From positions 1 through 52,785 of the forward strand of contig SHZJ01000025.1 in assembly GCA_009692365.1 (NCBI GenBank): a stretch of DNA of 52,785 nucleotides, in the 5' to 3' direction. The translations under genes were made by a program, and so were the position numbers. The DNA comes from Gammaproteobacteria bacterium. GTDB lineage: Bacteria > Pseudomonadota > Gammaproteobacteria > Ga0077536. Under the pieces are notes generated by a model, which was not told the DNA's origin, did no database searches, and saw only the letters and a list, made by a program, of their open reading frames with translations. Shown here one piece after another: positions 50,659 through 52,785 of this stretch; positions within the stretch are counted from its first letter, which is position 1; every line of letters begins with the position of its first letter.

Positions 50659-50952
50659 TTACGCCGCGCCGAGTACGCTAATGCTGAAGCCAGGCTTCAA
50701 CGTGACATACGCTTTTTTCCACGCCGATATGGAGCCAGCGCGGTTGCGAAAGTTTCTTTTAACCGCGTGCACATTGAGGACGCGAACGTTTTTGACTTCT
50801 ACGGTAAAGAGCTTTTCCACCGCCGTCTTAATCTCTGGCTTCGTCGCGTCGGTCAGCACCTTAAAGACGTACTGCCGGTCGGCCGACTGGCGCAGCGCCT
50901 TTTCCGACATTTGTGGCGCCAGCAAAATCTGCAGCATGCGCTCCTCATTCAT
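50659..50952 (-). CDS. rplW: 50S ribosomal protein L23
   Basis: 97 residues (E. coli 100). Docking site for trigger factor and signal recognition particle at the tunnel exit. SEKALRQSADRQYVFKV and KKAYVTLKPG are recognisable. The ATG overlaps the rplD stop by four bases. Confidence 0.97.
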   Translation of the reverse strand: MNEERMLQILLAPQMSEKALRQSADRQYVFKVLTDATKPEIKTAVEKLFTVEVKNVRVLNVHAVKRNFRNRAGSISAWKKAYVTLKPGFSISVLGAA

Positions 50953-51569
50953 GACAGTCGCTCCTGCAGCCGGTTAATCGCGCCCTGCGTGATTAACACT
51001 TTGTCGAAAGAAATCAGTAGCGCCGGGTCGATCGCGTCGACTTCGGCCAGTCCCACCCAGAACAGGTTGCGGGCGGAGAGGAACAGCGCCTCGGACATTT
51101 CTTCGGCGATGAGCAACACGTTGCTGCTGCGGTACTCGGCGAGCTTGAGTGCTAGGCTCTTGGTGTTAATGCCCGCCACGTCGATTTGGTCGACCACCGT
51201 CATGCGGCCTTCGCGCAGCAGCTCCGAGAGGATCGACCGGATGGCCAGGCGGTACATCTTGCGATTAACCTTCTGCTCGTAGTTGCGCGGCCGGGCAGCA
51301 AAAGCGCGCCCACCGGTGCGCCAGAGGGGTCCACGTGTGGTGCCCGCGCGCGCCTGACCCGAACCTTTTTGCTTCCACGGCTTGCGGCCGCCGCCCCGAA
51401 CTTCTGCCCGAGTTTTCTGCTGCTTCGTGCCGGCGCGGGCCGCCGCGAAATAGGCTGTGACGACCTGATGGATTAAGGCTTCGCGATAGGGTTCGGCGAA
51501 CACGCTATCGGCTACCGCGAAACTACCGCTCGCGTCGCCACTGCTAAAAGAATGAAGTTGGAGATCCAT
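50949..51569 (-). CDS. rplD: 50S ribosomal protein L4
   Basis: 206 residues (E. coli 201). Its extended loop forms part of the exit tunnel. In E. coli, L4 also represses the S10 operon by attenuation at the leader. The loop GGGRKPWKQKGSGQARAG and the RSILSELLREGRM segment are typical. Only a short leader precedes the operon here, so the attenuation mechanism may differ. Confidence 0.97.
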   Translation of the reverse strand: MDLQLHSFSSGDASGSFAVADSVFAEPYREALIHQVVTAYFAAARAGTKQQKTRAEVRGGGRKPWKQKGSGQARAGTTRGPLWRTGGRAFAARPRNYEQKVNRKMYRLAIRSILSELLREGRMTVVDQIDVAGINTKSLALKLAEYRSSNVLLIAEEMSEALFLSARNLFWVGLAEVDAIDPALLISFDKVLITQGAINRLQERLS

Positions 51570-51580
51570 TGCGCTGGCCT

Positions 51581-52228
51581 CTATTTCTTCGCTTTGACGC
51601 TAGGCTTTATCAGCACATCGCCACCGCGTGCGCCAGGTACGGCGCCTTTAATCAAGAGCAGGTTGCGTTCGACGTCGACCCGCACGACCTGCAAACGCTG
51701 AATCGTTCGCTGCTTGGCACCCATGTGACCGGACATCTTTTTGCCCTTGATCACGCGGCCCGGCGTCTGACGCTGGCCGATCGAACCCGGCGAGCGATGC
51801 GACAGTGAGTTACCGTGCGTCGCGTCTCCCATCGAGAAATGATGGCGCTTGATCGTGCCCGCGAAGCCTTTGCCGATGGTCACACCCGTGACGTCGACCC
51901 AGGCCCCGACTTCGAAGAGTTCTACCCGCAGCGCGGCCCCCGTTTTGAGGTCCTCGGTGACCTCCTCTGGGTTCAGACGGAACTCCCACAGCCCACGACC
52001 CACCTCCGTCGAGCACTTGATGAACTCGCCGCCTTCGGGTTTGGCGATCCGGTTACGGTGCTTGCTGCCCGTCGTGATCTGCACCGCGAGATAGCCGTCC
52101 GTCTCCGGGGTTTTCATGCGCATCACACGGTTGGGTTGAACTTCCACGACGGTGACGGGCACTGCTGCGCCCTCCGCCGTGTAAATCCGCGTCATGCCGC
52201 GTTTGCTTCCTACAAGTCCGAGTGACAT
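51581..52228 (-). CDS. rplC: 50S ribosomal protein L3
   Basis: 215 residues (E. coli 209). An early assembly protein close to the peptidyl transferase centre. [15 protein letters not shown] starts the fold, and the loop [19 protein letters not shown], with G/S/HR residues that reach the active site, is conserved. The methylated glutamine region [18 protein letters not shown] is present. Confidence 0.98.
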   Translation of the reverse strand: MSLGLVGSKRGMTRIYTAEGAAVPVTVVEVQPNRVMRMKTPETDGYLAVQITTGSKHRNRIAKPEGGEFIKCSTEVGRGLWEFRLNPEEVTEDLKTGAALRVELFEVGAWVDVTGVTIGKGFAGTIKRHHFSMGDATHGNSLSHRSPGSIGQRQTPGRVIKGKKMSGHMGAKQRTIQRLQVVRVDVERNLLLIKGAVPGARGGDVLIKPSVKAKK

Positions 52229-52239
52229 GGTGTGCGCTC

Positions 52240-52551
52240 TCAGTTCAGCTTGATTTGGACATCTACGCCGGCGGCGAGGTCCAGTTTCATCAGGGCGTCC
52301 ACCGTTTTGTCCGTCGGGTTCACGATGTCCAACAGCCGCTTGTGCGTCCTGATTTGGTACTGGTCGCGAGCATCCTTGTTGGCATGCGGCGACACCAGAA
52401 TGGTGAAGCGTTCGGTCTTAGACGGCAGCGGTATCGGGCCGCGGATTTGCGCGCCGGTGCGCTTCGCCGTCTCCACGATCTCGCGAGTCGACTGGTCGAT
52501 CAGTCGATGGTCGAAAGCCTTGAGTCGGATCCTGATGACCTGCTGGTTCAT
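52240..52551 (-). CDS. rpsJ: 30S ribosomal protein S10
   Basis: 103 residues, the E. coli length. First gene of the S10 operon; it also binds NusB in antitermination. [21 protein letters not shown] and [33 protein letters not shown] segments identify it. It lies about 80 bases after tuf. Confidence 0.98.
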   Translation of the reverse strand: MNQQVIRIRLKAFDHRLIDQSTREIVETAKRTGAQIRGPIPLPSKTERFTILVSPHANKDARDQYQIRTHKRLLDIVNPTDKTVDALMKLDLAAGVDVQIKLN

Positions 52552-52632
52552 AATTTTTTCCTGCTACGAGCCGCCGCTGCGGCGAACTCAGGCACTTTTT
52601 TACTATTCTTTTAAGCCCCGCAGCGCGTGCTG
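52552..52632 (-). promoter_or_regulatory. S10 operon leader between tuf and rpsJ
   Basis: On the minus strand, GCAGC-ACGC-GCTGC just after tuf and GCCGC-A-GCGGC nearer rpsJ are small hairpins. A run of A residues lies between them (TAAAAGAATAGTAAAAAAG). The leader is about 80 bases, shorter than the roughly 170-base E. coli S10 leader. Confidence 0.35.

Positions 52633-52785
<153 letters not shown>

Overview
The window is a GC-rich bacterial chromosome segment, most likely from a gammaproteobacterium. The evidence is gene order as well as gene content: pncC-recA-recX-alaS-lysC-csrA-tRNA-Ser(GCU), guaBA divergent from xseA, lipA-lipB-ybeD, gatCAB divergent from mreBCD-mrdA-rodA-mltB-rlpA-dacA, and a complete S10-spc-alpha ribosomal block next to tuf. 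Lineage below class cannot be read from the sequence. No CRISPR array, prophage or recognisable defence system is visible.

Layout. (1) 1-3756: accessory metabolism on +, with two tandem TauD-type dioxygenases (the first cut by the window edge), a fatty acid hydroxylase-type membrane enzyme and a D-aminoacylase-like amidohydrolase. (2) 3757-4061: gene-free, GC-rich, rich in inverted repeats. (3) 4062-11264: a housekeeping + strand run, tadA, pncC, recA, recX, alaS, lysC, csrA, tRNA-Ser, then an intrinsic terminator. (4) 11265-16421: a decayed accessory island just downstream of tRNA-Ser, holding an IS3-type transposase pseudogene, a divergent SDR/TetR pair (both broken), an IS91-type transposase scrap, a GNAT acetyltransferase pseudogene and non-coding DNA. 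(5) 16422-24394: guaA and guaB (-), xseA (+), then ydcF-like, lipA, lipB, ybeD and sixA (-). (6) 24532-27166: a tandem cyclic-nucleotide-binding protein and the YadGH-type ABC exporter (+). (7) 27213-35608: the cell elongation cluster on -. (8) 35878-39070: gatCAB on +. (9) 39122-52785: rplQ back to tuf on -, 30 genes.

How genes work together. recA/recX (recombinase and its modulator), guaB/guaA (IMP to XMP to GMP), lipB/lipA (octanoyl transfer, then sulfur insertion), gatCAB (amidation of misacylated tRNA), and the Rod machinery (MreBCD scaffold, RodA/PBP2 synthase, MltB/RlpA/DacA hydrolases) each form a functional unit. Many junctions overlap by 1-14 bases (ATGA, GTGA or TGATG), pointing to translational coupling.

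Most unusual signals: four different broken genes in the island are each interrupted by an in-frame TAG with homology continuing beyond it; mreC appears to lack a normal start codon (ATC where ATG is expected) and recX appears to start at CTG; xseA carries a 43-codon tandem duplication; and lysC has an internal start that would give a separate regulatory subunit.
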